Positions 20,616-30,455 of a stretch of 64,000 nt of DNA are shown here, piece after piece. The position numbers were made by a program, and so were the translations under genes. The DNA is taken from assembly GCF_015709455.1 (NCBI RefSeq), contig NZ_JADNQW010000005.1, positions 4,298,001-4,362,000 of the forward strand, read 5' to 3'. The DNA comes from Methylosinus sp. H3A. Its GTDB lineage: Bacteria > Pseudomonadota > Alphaproteobacteria > Rhizobiales > Beijerinckiaceae. Under the pieces are notes generated by a model. It did not search any database and was not told the origin of the DNA. It was given only the letters and a program-made list of their open reading frames with translations. Each line of letters opens with the position of its first letter. Position 1 is the stretch's first letter.

Positions 20616-21855
20616 GGGGCTTCTCCTCCGTGGCGGCCTGGCCGAGGGAGGCGGCGATCGACCGCGGCTCGGACAAGGTTTTCTCATATTTGCCGAGCAG
20701 CGGCAGCACGACGAGGAAGTGCAGGAAGTAATAGGCCATCAATATGCGGGCGGCGAGGAGATAGACGCCCTCCGCAGGCTGCGCGCCGAGATAGCCGAGG
20801 CCGACCGACACGAAGACGAAGACCCAGTAGAACTTCTTGAAGGCCGGGCGATAAACGCCAGAGCGCACCTTGGACGTGTCGAGCCAGGGCAGCGCCGCGA
20901 CGATGAGGATCGAGGCGAACAGCGCGATGACGCCGACGAGCTTGTTGGGGATGGCGCGCAGGATCGCGTAGAAGGGCAGGAAATACCATTCCGGCACGAT
21001 ATGAGGCGGCGTCACCAGCGGATTGGCCTCGATGTAATTGTCCGGATGGCCCGTATAGTTCGGCACGAAGAAGGTGAGCCAGGCGAAGAGCGCGACGAAG
21101 ATCACGAGGCCGACGGCGTCCTTCAACGTCGCATAGGGCGTGAAGGGCACGGTCTCCTTCTGCACATCCTTGACCTCGACGCCGGTCGGATTGTTCTGCC
21201 CCGTCACATGCAGCGCCCAGACATGCAGGCCGACGATGGCCACGATGACGAAGGGCAGCAGATAATGCAGCGCGAAGAAGCGGTTCAGCGTGGCGTTGTC
21301 GACCGAATAGCCGCCGAGCAGCCATGTGGTGATGGAATTGCCCACATAGGGAATGGCGGTGAAGAGATTGGTGATCACCGTCGCCGCCCAGAAGGACATC
21401 TGCCCCCAGGGCAGCACATAGCCCAGGAAACCGGTCGCCATCATCAGCATGAAGATGACGACGCCCAATATCCACAGCACCTCGCGCGGCTCCTTGTAGG
21501 AGCCGTAATACATGCCGCGAAAGATGTGGATATAGACGGCGAGGAAGAACATGGAGGCGCCGTTGGCGTGCGCGTAACGCAGCGCCCAGCCCCAATTCAC
21601 ATCGCGCATGATGTGCTCGATCGAGTCGAAGGCGAGCGTCGTCTCCGGCGTGTAATGCATCGCCAGAACGATGCCGGTCACGATCTGCGCGACGAGCATG
21701 AAAGAGAGAATCGCGCCGAATGTCCAAAGATAGTTCAGATTCTTCGGGACGGGATAGGCGACGAAGGATTCGTGGATGAAGCCGAGGATCGGCAGGCGCC
21801 GCTCGAGCCAGCGCGCAAAGCCGCTCTTCGGCGTGTAAGTCGAATGTCCGGTCAT
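20608..21855 (-). CDS. petB: Cytochrome b of the bc1 complex
   Basis: This 415-residue polytopic subunit holds both b hemes and the Qo and Qi sites. Heme-ligand histidines are in the second helix ([11 protein letters not shown] and ALRYAHANG) and the fourth helix (FFALHYLL and [10 protein letters not shown]). The Qo-site PEWY motif is in [16 protein letters not shown]. The length matches alphaproteobacterial long cytochrome b without a fused c1, and a separate c1 gene follows. It begins 40 bases after the Rieske gene stop. Confidence 0.97.
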   Translation of the reverse strand: MTGHSTYTPKSGFARWLERRLPILGFIHESFVAYPVPKNLNYLWTFGAILSFMLVAQIVTGIVLAMHYTPETTLAFDSIEHIMRDVNWGWALRYAHANGASMFFLAVYIHIFRGMYYGSYKEPREVLWILGVVIFMLMMATGFLGYVLPWGQMSFWAATVITNLFTAIPYVGNSITTWLLGGYSVDNATLNRFFALHYLLPFVIVAIVGLHVWALHVTGQNNPTGVEVKDVQKETVPFTPYATLKDAVGLVIFVALFAWLTFFVPNYTGHPDNYIEANPLVTPPHIVPEWYFLPFYAILRAIPNKLVGVIALFASILIVAALPWLDTSKVRSGVYRPAFKKFYWVFVFVSVGLGYLGAQPAEGVYLLAARILMAYYFLHFLVVLPLLGKYEKTLSEPRSIAASLGQAATEEKPHA

Positions 21856-21895
21856 GGATTTCGTCTCGGAGGTTGGGACGGCGACGAGGCCGCGA

Positions 21896-22414
21896 TCAGC
21901 CGATCTTGATCTTGGTGTCGCTCAGGAAGGCGTAATCGGGCACTTCGAGATTGCTCGGAGCCGGGCCGCTGCGAATGCGGCCGGAGGTGTCGTATGTGGA
22001 GCCGTGGCAGGGGCAGAACCAGCCGTGGAACTCGCCCTCATGGCCGGTGGGAATGCAGCCGAGATGCGTGCAGACGCCGACGACGACGAGCCATTCGGGC
22101 TTCTTCACGCGCGCCGAATCGGCCTCTGGATCGGGCAGCGCGGCGAGCGGGACATTCTGCGCGGCCTCGATCTCCTGTTTGGTGCGGTGCCGCACGAAGA
22201 CCGGCTTGCCACGCCATTTGACCGTGACGATCTGCCCCTCGGGAATGGCTGCGATGTCGAGCTCGGTCGACGCCAACGCCAGCGTCGAGGCGTCCGGATT
22301 CATCTGCGCGATCAGCGGCCATACGGCGGCGCCTGCTGCGACGCCCGCCGCCGCCCCGGTGGCGAGGAACAAGATATCCCGGCGGTTCGGCTCCGCCTTT
22401 GTCGCATTGCTCAC
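21896..22414 (-). CDS. petA: Rieske iron-sulfur subunit of the bc1 complex
   Basis: This 172-residue protein has a twin-arginine-type N-terminus ([21 protein letters not shown]) that also serves as membrane anchor. The 2Fe-2S ligands are C115/H117 in CTHLGC and C134/H137 in CPCHGS, with C120 and C136 for the disulfide. The start is GTG at 22412-22414, preceded by AGAGAGG; the only in-frame ATG codons lie far upstream in unrelated sequence. It is the first gene of the bc1 operon, so the promoter must lie in the spacer shared with the divergent LysE gene. Confidence 0.95.
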   Translation of the reverse strand: MSNATKAEPNRRDILFLATGAAAGVAAGAAVWPLIAQMNPDASTLALASTELDIAAIPEGQIVTVKWRGKPVFVRHRTKQEIEAAQNVPLAALPDPEADSARVKKPEWLVVVGVCTHLGCIPTGHEGEFHGWFCPCHGSTYDTSGRIRSGPAPSNLEVPDYAFLSDTKIKIG

Positions 22415-22735
22415 TTTATGGAACCTCTCTCGCGAGTTCGACCCTGGCCCCTGCCTCTCGGCTCGGCAACGCGAATGGAAACAAATCCCTCCACGATGGG
22501 CGCGCCTGTTTTGAGCAGTTTGGCGTGAGACCGCAAGCGGCCTTCGCGTCGCTGCGACAAATTGCGCGCTTGCCGCCGCCGCCTCTAGATCAGTGGCGCA
22601 GCCCGCAACGCTTGTCCACAAACGGCCCTTGGGAAAATTTGTCAACCGCCGGGCCGGCCTCGCCGAGCCTGCCCCACCTTGACGCGAGGGACGCGAGCTG
22701 GGCTCATGCCGAATGGGGAGAAGCGCGAGGATGTC
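22415..22735. other. Divergent spacer between petABC and the LysE gene
   Basis: About 320 bases without a gene. It must hold the promoters of the bc1 operon (leftward) and the LysE gene (rightward). No clear -35/-10 pair, operator palindrome or RNA element was recognised by eye. Confidence 0.5.
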
Positions 22736-23377
22736 GTGAGCGGCCGTTATCTGGTTTTCGTGGCGACGGTCGTCAGTCTGATCGCCGTTCCGGGGCCGGA
22801 CATGCTGTATGTCCTCGGCCGCTCGCTGGCGTCCGGCGGACGCGCGGGCTGCTTTTCCGCTCTCGGCATAGCCTCCGGCTATGCGCTTCTCACCTTGCTG
22901 GTGGCGGCGGGGTTTCAGCTCGTCTTCGAGGCTTTTCCGGCGCTTTTCCTCGCCCTCAAATATATCGGCGTCGCCTATCTGTCCTGGCTCGCCTTTCGCC
23001 TCATCCGCTCCGATGGCGGCTTCGAGGCGCTGAGCCGGCGCCCCGAGCGTGACGATTGGGCCGCCTTCTCGGCCGGCGTCGCGACCAGCCTGCTCAATCC
23101 CAAAGGGCTGCTCTTCTATTTCGCCATATTGCCGCAGTTCTTCGCCGCCGCCGACGGGCCGTTCTGGCGGCACGCCCTCGTCTATGGCTGGACGACGAGC
23201 TTTTTGTGCCTGACGCTCTATTCCGCGCTCGGCTGCGCGGCGAGCTATGGCGCGCGACGATGGACGCCGGAACCGGCGGCGAGCCGGGGTCTCTCCCGCC
23301 TCGCCGGAGTTCTGCTGCTCATGTCGGTGCTGGCCATGCTCGGCGCCGAATGGAGCGGCGTCGCCGCGGCCCACTGA
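22736..23377 (+). CDS. LysE/RhtB family amino-acid exporter
   Basis: This protein of about 213 residues has six predicted helices and the family signature [17 protein letters not shown] near the N-terminus. Other blocks are [17 protein letters not shown] and [22 protein letters not shown]. It probably exports amino acids or their derivatives by proton antiport; the substrate cannot be inferred. The GTG at 22736 is chosen because of a GAGG five bases upstream and the family N-terminus; an ATG at 22706 would add ten residues. It is a single gene, divergent from petA. Confidence 0.9.
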   Translation: MSGRYLVFVATVVSLIAVPGPDMLYVLGRSLASGGRAGCFSALGIASGYALLTLLVAAGFQLVFEAFPALFLALKYIGVAYLSWLAFRLIRSDGGFEALSRRPERDDWAAFSAGVATSLLNPKGLLFYFAILPQFFAAADGPFWRHALVYGWTTSFLCLTLYSALGCAASYGARRWTPEPAASRGLSRLAGVLLLMSVLAMLGAEWSGVAAAH

Positions 23378-23420
23378 CGCCCGCGGCGTCGAATCACGCC
23401 GCGGACGCGTCGGACCCGCT

Positions 23421-24176
23421 TTATTTGGTCACGATAGGCGCGGGAGCCACGACGGCGGGCGTCGCGAAATGATAGTTGATGCCGCCGCGAACGATATGGC
23501 CGGCGCTCTTCACATTGATCGGCACGGCGCCGAAATTGGTGGAATAGCTCACGCCCGAATCGGCGAGCTCCGTATAGAGATACTCGCCCTTCACAGAGAT
23601 ATTGTCGGACCAGGCGTATTCGACGCCGGCGCCCGCCGTCCAGCCGGCGCGCACGGTCGTCCCCGTGGAGAGCTGGCCGATCGTCGCCGGCAGGATCGCC
23701 GTGAAGGCGCCGGGCGCGAAATCGGTCCCATAGGCGAAGCCGGCCGTTCCATAGAGGATCCACTTCGGCGTGAAGGCGTAGCCGAGACGCCCGCGGAATG
23801 TGCCGAAGACTCCGGTGTCGGTCGGGCTCGGCGTGTTCCAGGCGACGGTCTCGGCGTTGATCGCGCCGCGATAGCCGAAATCCGCCTCGAGGCCGAGCAC
23901 GATCGTCGGCGTCCACTGCCAATTATAGCCGAGCGTGCCGCCGCCGACGAAACCCGCGCCGCGCAGCGGCGTGTCGCGGAAATAGGTGAAGGCCCCCTCG
24001 CCCAGCAAGGCGCCGGCATAGGCGCCGATATAGAAGCCTTGCCAGCTGAACGCCGGCGCCAGCGGCGGCGCAGGCGCGGCCTTCGTCGACGGAAGGTCCG
24101 CCGCCGCGGCCCCGCCCGCCGCGATCACCGCCGCGAGGGCGGCGATCGAGCGGAAGCTTTTCGTCCAATTCGACAT
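23421..24176 (-). CDS. Outer-membrane beta-barrel protein (Omp25/31, opacity type)
   Basis: This 251-residue protein has a signal peptide ([15 protein letters not shown]), the linker [22 protein letters not shown] typical of rhizobial Omp25/31-like proteins, and alternating strands ending in an aromatic residue (GGINYHF), followed by a short tail. [19 protein letters not shown] and [18 protein letters not shown] are the standard barrel blocks. It is probably an eight-stranded surface barrel. It lies 27 bases downstream of the TonB-receptor stop on the same strand, so it may be co-transcribed. Confidence 0.9.
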   Translation of the reverse strand: MSNWTKSFRSIAALAAVIAAGGAAAADLPSTKAAPAPPLAPAFSWQGFYIGAYAGALLGEGAFTYFRDTPLRGAGFVGGGTLGYNWQWTPTIVLGLEADFGYRGAINAETVAWNTPSPTDTGVFGTFRGRLGYAFTPKWILYGTAGFAYGTDFAPGAFTAILPATIGQLSTGTTVRAGWTAGAGVEYAWSDNISVKGEYLYTELADSGVSYSTNFGAVPINVKSAGHIVRGGINYHFATPAVVAPAPIVTK

Positions 24177-24203
24177 GTTTCAACTCCTCATACTTTCTGC
24201 TTG

Positions 24204-26759
24204 TCAGTAGAGCTTCACCCGGAAAGTCGCCCCATAAGCGCGGAAGGCGTTGTCGCCGAAGGTCACCGTCTGAGGAGCCGAGCCGGTCGTCGTGGCCGTG
24301 CCGATCGTCTGGGTGGTCACGTAGCGTTGGTCGAAGAGATTCTTCGCCCAGAAATGCAGGCTGTAGCGCTCGTCGTCGGTCTTCAGCCCGATGCCGAAAT
24401 TCACGACGGAATAGGCCGATTGGAACACCGAATAGGTCGAGCCCGGCTGGGAGAGCTGCGTCTTATATTTCCAGGCGATATTGCCGTAGGTGAAGGCCGT
24501 CACCGGCACATCGGCGAAGCCGCCGATCCCTTCGAATATGCGGCCGAGCGGTTGCTCGTAATTCACGCCGATGTTGAAGGAATAGGGCGCGACCGGGCTA
24601 TTGCCGGCGACGCCGCCGGTGATGCGCTGTCCAGAAAGATCGACGGAGAGCGGCGCGGCGACCCCATTCGCGTTGAGCGAGGCCGGCCAGGTCCAGTCCG
24701 GCGGCGGCGCGGCGTTCTTGTAGTTGATGTAGCGCGCCTCGGTCAGAGCGGCCGAGAAGGTGATCCACAAACGCTCGGCAGGATTCCAGCGGCCGTCGAA
24801 CTCGAAGCCGCGCAGACGCACATGGCCGATATTGCCGAGATAGGTCTTGCGCAGCGGCACGCCCGTCACATCGACGATAGCGGTGTTCACCAATATCGAC
24901 TGGAAGTCGTAGATGTCGTTCCAATAGAGATTGCCGTTGAGGATGAGCTTATTGTCGAACCAATTGGTCTTGACGCCGAGCTCATAGTCCCATGACACCT
25001 CCGGCTTGGTGACGACTGGCTGCCACTCCTTGAAATTGCCCTTGCTGTCGAAGACCGGCAGAGCCGCCGTATTGATGGCGCCCGACTTCTCGCCGCGCGC
25101 CGCCGATCCGTAGAACAGAATATTGTCGCTGTATTTATAGGACGGATTGATGAGGCCGGAGAGCGAGTTGCGCGTCGCCTTGCGTCCGCCCGTGTCGAAG
25201 AAGGTGGTGCCCGCGGCAGTCTGAACGGCGGCGAACTGCGCCGGCGTGTAGGCGCCGCTCGCCCAGCCGAAATCCGAGCCTTCCCGGATCTCGAAAGTAT
25301 CGCGCAGGCCGGCGGTCAGCGACCATTGCTCGTCTATATGCCAGGTCGCCTGGCCGAATTCCGCGAGGCTGAAAGTGCGCGCCTTGCCGTCCGTATGCTC
25401 GGAAACGCCATTGAGCAAACCCGGATCGGCGTTGAAATTGTTCAGCAACCATTGCGACGCCTGATAGCCGTAATCGGTATGCTGATAGGACGACACGGCT
25501 TCGCGCAGCGAATAGACGCCGACTTGCCATTCGAGCGTCTGATCCTTGGGCGAGGCGAGACGAACCTCCTGCGAATATTGATCGACCTTCACGTCGAAGG
25601 CGTTGCCGCTGATCTGAGTGAAGTTGTTGCCGAGCGAATTGCGCGGATGCAAAATGAATTCGCGCCAGGCGGAGATCGACGTCAGCGTATTGTCGCCGAT
25701 CTGCACATTGATCTCGTTCGAGACGCCCGTCGTGCGCTGGTCGAGATTGCCGAGACGCGACATGACCGGCGAATAGGGGTTGTTGACGAGAAAGGGATAA
25801 TGCAGGCGCGATGCGAGATTTTGCGCATAGGTCGTGTTGATCGCGCCATTGGCCCAGACCGGGAAAGTGTTGCCGATGACGCCGCTGTAATTATTATATT
25901 CATCCGAGCGAAGACGATCGAAGATCAGACGGTCGGTGAAATTATCGCCGACATAATAGAGCTGGCCGCGCACGCCCCAGCGATTATTGTTGAGGATATC
26001 GGCGCCGGTGAGCGCGTCATTGATCGCGCCGTCGCTCTTGTCGAGGAAGAAAGTGACGCGATAGGCGAGCTTGTCGTCGATGATCGGCCCGCTGATATTC
26101 GCCTTTTCGATGATGCGGCCGCGATTGGCGAAGGAGGTCTCGAAGCTCGCCTCCGGCTGGAAGGACGGCAGCTGCGTATGGATGATGACGGCGCCGACCG
26201 TCGTATTCTTGCCGAGCAGCGTGCCCTGCGGGCCGCGCGCCACCTCGAAGCTCTGGAGATCGACGAAGTCGGCCCATTGAAAACCGACGTGGGTGTAGAA
26301 CACATTGTCGACGATGAGGCCGACAGCCGATTCCGAACCGTCCGCGCCGCCGGAAATGCCCGAAATGCCGCGAATCGCCATGGCGGAGGTGCGCGGATTG
26401 GTGACCGAGGGAACGAAATTCGGCACTTTCTGCGCGAAATCCCCCAATCTTTCGATATGCTCCCGTTCTGCGGTCCTCGCGCCGACGACGCTGACCGGCA
26501 GAGGCACGTCCTGCGCTTTTTCCTCGCGCAGTCGCGCGGTCACGGTGACATCGTCGACCTGCGCGCTCGCCGCCGCGGCGGCGGCCTGGGCGACCGCCGT
26601 ATTGGGATCGGCGGCCGGCGCAGGCGCCGATTGCGCCGCGGCCGGGCCGGCGGCAGCCATTCCGAAGGCCAGAACGCCGGCCGCCGCCAATGACGCGAAA
26701 CCGACGCTGCGCAACAAACTCGCTCGCGACTCTCTTCTTGCTCCACTCGCTCTCGACAT
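24204..26759 (-). CDS. TonB-dependent outer-membrane receptor
   Basis: This 851-residue receptor has a signal peptide (FASLAAAGVLAFGMAAAGPAAA), an Ala-rich linker, then a TonB-box-like segment DDVTVTAR before the plug domain. The plug contains VPLPVSVVGA and the barrel follows with GPQGTLLGKNTTVGAVII, ending in ATFRVKLY. No N-terminal signalling domain for FecR-type control is present. It resembles the broad siderophore/other-ligand class rather than BtuB. The ligand is unknown. A PepSY membrane protein is encoded upstream but separated by a terminator, so the receptor likely has its own promoter. The ATG at 26757-26759 gives the proper signal peptide. Confidence 0.93.
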   Translation of the reverse strand: MSRASGARRESRASLLRSVGFASLAAAGVLAFGMAAAGPAAAQSAPAPAADPNTAVAQAAAAAASAQVDDVTVTARLREEKAQDVPLPVSVVGARTAEREHIERLGDFAQKVPNFVPSVTNPRTSAMAIRGISGISGGADGSESAVGLIVDNVFYTHVGFQWADFVDLQSFEVARGPQGTLLGKNTTVGAVIIHTQLPSFQPEASFETSFANRGRIIEKANISGPIIDDKLAYRVTFFLDKSDGAINDALTGADILNNNRWGVRGQLYYVGDNFTDRLIFDRLRSDEYNNYSGVIGNTFPVWANGAINTTYAQNLASRLHYPFLVNNPYSPVMSRLGNLDQRTTGVSNEINVQIGDNTLTSISAWREFILHPRNSLGNNFTQISGNAFDVKVDQYSQEVRLASPKDQTLEWQVGVYSLREAVSSYQHTDYGYQASQWLLNNFNADPGLLNGVSEHTDGKARTFSLAEFGQATWHIDEQWSLTAGLRDTFEIREGSDFGWASGAYTPAQFAAVQTAAGTTFFDTGGRKATRNSLSGLINPSYKYSDNILFYGSAARGEKSGAINTAALPVFDSKGNFKEWQPVVTKPEVSWDYELGVKTNWFDNKLILNGNLYWNDIYDFQSILVNTAIVDVTGVPLRKTYLGNIGHVRLRGFEFDGRWNPAERLWITFSAALTEARYINYKNAAPPPDWTWPASLNANGVAAPLSVDLSGQRITGGVAGNSPVAPYSFNIGVNYEQPLGRIFEGIGGFADVPVTAFTYGNIAWKYKTQLSQPGSTYSVFQSAYSVVNFGIGLKTDDERYSLHFWAKNLFDQRYVTTQTIGTATTTGSAPQTVTFGDNAFRAYGATFRVKLY

Positions 26760-26852
26760 CACCGATTGTTCCCCATGTCCCGTCGCGCGCGGCCCTTGCG
26801 AGTCGCGACGACGGTCTACGCAGCGCTCCCCCATGGCGCGCTTACGTATAAT

Positions 26853-26871
26853 ATCTATAGACTACGTAGAT
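26853..26871. promoter_or_regulatory. Candidate operator upstream of TonB receptor
   Basis: An A/T-rich island in GC-rich DNA, about 95-110 bases upstream of the receptor start. It has five-base arms ATCTA and TAGAT around a perfect CTACGTAG palindrome. On the minus strand it includes TAGTCTATA, also found in the palindrome upstream of the serine acetyltransferase gene. A TATTAT-like -10 element lies beside it. Regulator unknown. Confidence 0.35.
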
Positions 26872-26965
26872 TTCGTAGGGGACGTCAACAGCTTCGCTCG
26901 ACCTTCGCTCGAAGCCGGGGGCTTTCGCCGATCGCCTGTGGCGCCGGCGCAACAGCCGGGAGGGC

Positions 26966-27009
26966 GCGCAAAACAAGAGAGCCCCGCCTCCTCGCGGAGA
27001 CGGGGCTCT
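26966..27009 (-). terminator. Rho-independent terminator after PepSY gene
   Basis: Read on the minus strand, the arms AGAGCCCCGTCTC and its near-complement AGGCGGGGCTCT form a long GC-rich stem (26978-27009) followed by CTTGTTTT. It lies about 50 bases after the PepSY stop and should separate that transcript from the TonB receptor gene. Confidence 0.75.
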
Positions 27010-27061
27010 TATCTCTAACTCTATGATAAAAATAGATAGATGCGGACCGGCTCGGCCCCGA

Positions 27062-28675
27062 TCAGGCGGCTTGGGCAGCGCGGCGCGCACGCCGCTCGCC
27101 GCTCGCTGGCGCGGGGACCGGGATCGTGCGGCGCAGGCGGCGCCAGGCGAGAACCACGGCGCTGGCGCTGAACGCCACACCGAAGGAAATCCACACACCC
27201 ATCCAGCCGTACCAGAAACTGCGATTGCGGAACCAACCGAAATCCCAATGATGAACGGCAGAATAGAGCCAGCGATAGACGCGCCGGCTGGCGTCGAATT
27301 TCGCGAGCAGACGGCCATCCGCGGGATCGATGTAGAGCGAGGTGCGCTCCGCATCGGCGAAGTCGACGCGCAGCACGGGCAATGGCTTGTCGAGCGCTGT
27401 CTGCCGATGATTGGCGAAATAATAGGAATCATAATCGGCGAGCGTCTCGGTCGAGGCGATGGCGACGCCCTCCTTCAGCCGACGCGCCGCAGCGAGAAGC
27501 GATTGCTCGCCGAGGCCGGAGACGGCGCCAGGCGCCGCCACAGCGCGGCGCGCGCCGTCACGCGATTGCGCGACGAGCAGCGCCTCCTCGCCGAGACGGC
27601 TCCAGGCCAGCTCCACCACATCCAGCTCCACCACATCGGCCGAGAGGTCGAGCGCGGCGGTGGGCCGCCAATCGACGACCGCCTGCGGCAGCCCTGCGCC
27701 GCGATAGCGCGTGAGCTCGTCGCGGCTCGCAGTCGCCTGCGAGAAAATCTGCCCCGGATTGGTGGAGAGGAAGCCGCTCGCCGCCCAGCCGAAGGCGAAT
27801 GTCCCGCCGATGAGGCCGGCCCAGAAATGATATTTCAGCCAGCTCTCGCGATAGGGCTGCGTGCGCCCGCGCGCATAAGTCGGGCGGCCGAAAAACCCCG
27901 GCTTCCATTTGATCCAGCCGAGGACGACGCCGGTGAAAGCGCCGATCGCCGCGAAAAATCCGGCGTAGGTCAGCGCGTCGCGCCGATAGTCGCCGGCGCC
28001 CAGCGCATCGAGCCAGCGGAAGAGATGCAGCCAATTGCCCGCATAGACGAAAGCACGCTCGACCCGCGTCGCCGCTTGAGCCACCTCGCCGGTGCGCGCC
28101 GAGACGATGATCTGCGCGCCCGCCGAATCGCCGATCGCGAAGCGATGAAAGGGCTTCAAAGTCTCCGCATTGCGCACGCCGACCGGCGAGTCGACCGTGT
28201 CGAGATAGAGCAGCGACGGAGCCCCGAGCCAGTCGCGCGCGATTCGCTCGGCCGCCTCGCGGTCGAACTCGATGAGCGCGCCAGTCGTCGCCGCCAGAGC
28301 GAAGCGCCGGCCCGCATCGTCTTCGACGAGCCAGATCGGCTCGCCGCCCACACGCAGCAGCCGCGCATCGACGACGCCGCGCTCGGTCTCGGCGCCGTCC
28401 GAATGCTCGTGACGCGCATGCGCCATGCCGCCGCCGGCGGCCTCGCCACCCGCTTTCGATGCTTGCGCGCGGGCCGCAGCGCTCGCGCGTAACGCCTCGC
28501 CGAGCGAGAGCCAGCCATCCTGCGGGAGCAGCGCCGACGCATGGGCCAGCCGCTGCGCTCGATCGATCGTCGGCGAGCCGATGAAGGCGATGGAAAGTCC
28601 GGTCGCGAACCAGACGAGCATGAACAGCGCCAGAACGACGCCCACCCATCGATGAAGGAAAAGCAAGATCGACAT
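27062..28675 (-). CDS. PepSY-associated transmembrane protein
   Basis: This 537-residue inner-membrane protein starts with LHRWVGVVLALFMLVWFATGLSIAF, the typical first helix with the HRW motif. It has a His-rich loop (MAHARHEH), NWLHLFRWLD, further helices near residues 245-310, PepSY-like periplasmic repeats, and a final HHWDFGW plus WGWMGVWISFG-type helix. The family is often encoded near TonB receptors and is linked to ferric-siderophore reduction or related metal handling, but direct evidence varies. The conserved histidines could bind heme. The ATG at 28673-28675 is at the family N-terminus. Upstream lies an A/T-rich promoter region. Confidence 0.88.
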   Translation of the reverse strand: MSILLFLHRWVGVVLALFMLVWFATGLSIAFIGSPTIDRAQRLAHASALLPQDGWLSLGEALRASAAARAQASKAGGEAAGGGMAHARHEHSDGAETERGVVDARLLRVGGEPIWLVEDDAGRRFALAATTGALIEFDREAAERIARDWLGAPSLLYLDTVDSPVGVRNAETLKPFHRFAIGDSAGAQIIVSARTGEVAQAATRVERAFVYAGNWLHLFRWLDALGAGDYRRDALTYAGFFAAIGAFTGVVLGWIKWKPGFFGRPTYARGRTQPYRESWLKYHFWAGLIGGTFAFGWAASGFLSTNPGQIFSQATASRDELTRYRGAGLPQAVVDWRPTAALDLSADVVELDVVELAWSRLGEEALLVAQSRDGARRAVAAPGAVSGLGEQSLLAAARRLKEGVAIASTETLADYDSYYFANHRQTALDKPLPVLRVDFADAERTSLYIDPADGRLLAKFDASRRVYRWLYSAVHHWDFGWFRNRSFWYGWMGVWISFGVAFSASAVVLAWRRLRRTIPVPAPASGERRARRAAQAA

Positions 28676-29006
28676 TCGTGACGCTCCGCCTGCGCTGAAT
28701 GGCCGCCGGCGGCAGTTCCGCCCGCGGCGAAATCGAATAAAGACCGCATCGAAACGTAATTGATAAATTTGACTAGGTAAATAGGAATACATCCGCTTTT
28801 CCGCGTCATTGCAGGGCCATGCGCGCGGCGGCGGCGTGACGGCGCTCCCCTCGCCTCCCGCGACCTCATGCGTGATCGCCACAAGCGGAATCTCCACAAT
28901 CGCGAAGCCGTCGACTTCGGCGCTAGCGTTTCCCCGGCGCCTGAGACGCTCGCGACGTTTCACGAGATCGCGACCGATCGGACGAGGCGCTCTGCGGAGG
29001 AGCGGC
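28676..29006. other. Divergent spacer between PepSY gene and an unknown gene
   Basis: About 330 bases. The segment 28757-28795 is notably A/T-rich (TTGATAAATTTGACTA) against the GC-rich background and is the best place for the PepSY promoter or an operator. It does not clearly match the Irr or RirA consensus known to me. Nothing else was recognised. Confidence 0.45.
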
Positions 29007-29888
29007 GTGGGCACATATATCGCGCATACTCGACGCAAATCGAAGTCGACCAAGCCGGAGACGTCGACGATCGACGCCGCGGCGATCGCAGCGCGCGAGC
29101 AGGCGCTCGCCGCGCTGCGCGAACAGCAACGCATCGAGGCCGAGCGCTCCCGCGCCGAGAAAGCCGCGCGCGCGCTGAGGCGCGCGGTGAGCAAGCGCAT
29201 GACGGCGACGGACCCCGACACATCGGGACGTCGTCGCACAGCGGTGCGCGCGGCCGGCATCATGCTGATCTCGGCGACAGGCGGCTTGCGGACACAGAGC
29301 GTCTCGCTCTTCCGCGGATCGGGACGCGCCGGCTCCGACCTCTGGCTCGCCGACGTGCAATTCGAGCAGGAGAAGGGCGTCGCGCATTTCATCAATGATC
29401 TCGCCACGCCCGCCGACAAGGACGCGCTGCATGCGATGCGCGCGCTCGCGCCGCGCATCGCCGAACATATTTTCAATAGCGCCCCGCCGCAGGACGGCGT
29501 CGACGACCGCAATCTGAATACGGCCTTTCGGCTGGCGCAGTCCTTCATGCTCAAGACCCACTACACCGCTTCGCTCGCCGAAGAGGAGAAGCAGCGGTTG
29601 AGCCTGTCGATCTTCGAAGAGCTCCAATCCGTCACGGCGATGCGGCTGCGGCATTTGCAGAAAGAGCTCGAGCGCATCGTCGATGTGCTGATGCACAAGA
29701 CGAAACTGTCGCGCTCGGAATGCAATGGCCTGCTCGCGCCGATCTACGACGGCTTCGAGGAATTCCGTCGCGCGGAGCAGGAAGGCCGGTTGTGGCGAGA
29801 GCCGCAGCGCCTCGACGCGCCCGCCGAGCAACCGCCGGTTGTCCATGTGGAGGAAGACCTTCCCGCGACGGGAACACATGGCCGCTGA
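29007..29888 (+). CDS. Protein of unknown function with N-terminal coiled coil
   Basis: I do not recognise this 293-residue protein. The GTG at 29007 has a GGAGG site seven bases upstream, and sequence before it is Arg-rich and not protein-like. Residues about 22-65 are Ala/Arg/Glu-rich and predicted coiled coil (REQALAALREQQRIEAERS). Residues about 80-130 look globular (GIMLISATGGLRTQSVSLF). The C-terminal half is helical, with a second charged helix (MRLRHLQKELERIVDVLMH). There is no signal peptide or membrane segment, so it is probably cytoplasmic. It is divergent from the PepSY gene and convergent with the YidH-like gene. A tandem repeat begins just before its stop codon. Confidence 0.65.
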   Translation: MGTYIAHTRRKSKSTKPETSTIDAAAIAAREQALAALREQQRIEAERSRAEKAARALRRAVSKRMTATDPDTSGRRRTAVRAAGIMLISATGGLRTQSVSLFRGSGRAGSDLWLADVQFEQEKGVAHFINDLATPADKDALHAMRALAPRIAEHIFNSAPPQDGVDDRNLNTAFRLAQSFMLKTHYTASLAEEEKQRLSLSIFEELQSVTAMRLRHLQKELERIVDVLMHKTKLSRSECNGLLAPIYDGFEEFRRAEQEGRLWREPQRLDAPAEQPPVVHVEEDLPATGTHGR

Positions 29889-29933
29889 GCGGAATCTGGC
29901 CGCTGAGCGGAATCTGGTCGCTGAGCGGGATCA
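29880..29933. repeat. Three tandem 18-base units between convergent genes
   Basis: Units at 29880-29897, 29898-29915 and 29916-29933; the first two are identical and the third differs at a few positions. Each carries the small palindrome CCGCTGAGCGG (CGCTGAGCGG in the third). The first unit contains the stop codon of the upstream plus-strand gene and the third contains the stop of the convergent YidH-like gene. Confidence 0.85.
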
Positions 29934-30323
29934 GCCGATCGCGAGATAGACGACAAAACCCGCGCCGAGCAGCAGGAGCGCGGCGAGAATAACGAGCTCG
30001 CCGATCCCCGCGTCGAAACCATGTTGCGCCTCATCGGCGATGAGGCGACGCGTGTGGATGAAACGCACGGTTGCGACAATGATGAGCGCAACGCCCCCGA
30101 GCACCAGCACGCCGCCACCGCCGCTCGCCAGCGGTCCCGACAATTTGTCGAGACGCTGCAAGATCGGCCCGCGCTCTATCGCGGGAAGTGTGGCGCTGAT
30201 GGTGTGAACGAAAAGATCGAATTTTTCGATCACGAAGCCGAGCGCCATGATCGCGACGCCCGTGCGCACCCAGGCGAGAAACGTCCGCTCATTGGCGGCG
30301 TGGCTGACATAATCGCGAATCAT
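29931..30323 (-). CDS. YidH family (DUF202) membrane protein
   Basis: This 130-residue protein has three helices. The family start is clear: NERTFLAWVRTGVAIMALGFVIEKF, then a helix around GVLVLGGVALIIVATVRF and a final helix LVILAALLLLGAGFVVYL. Function is unknown; it is an inner-membrane protein. Its stop lies within the tandem repeat shared with the convergent gene. Confidence 0.92.
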   Translation of the reverse strand: MIRDYVSHAANERTFLAWVRTGVAIMALGFVIEKFDLFVHTISATLPAIERGPILQRLDKLSGPLASGGGGVLVLGGVALIIVATVRFIHTRRLIADEAQHGFDAGIGELVILAALLLLGAGFVVYLAIG

Positions 30324-30455
30324 CGCGTCTCCTCTCGCAGCGCGGGGCGGACGACTCGCATGGGTGCGACGCGGCGAGTCGACGCATATTGATCCCCTTC
30401 GGCCGCGCGATAAATAGCCCGGTGCCGATCCGTAGCCATCGCCGGAGCATACGAC

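Larger units (their letters stand above)
26760..27061. other. Spacer between PepSY gene and TonB receptor
   Basis: About 300 bases without a gene. It holds a minus-strand terminator for the PepSY gene (26966-27009), a short A/T-rich block with a palindrome (26853-26871), and presumably the receptor promoter. No small gene is apparent. Confidence 0.6.

Noticed and set aside
24204..26759. Methanobactin or other named siderophore receptor
   Set aside because: No biosynthetic, sigma-factor or precursor-peptide genes nearby; the ligand class cannot be read from the receptor alone.
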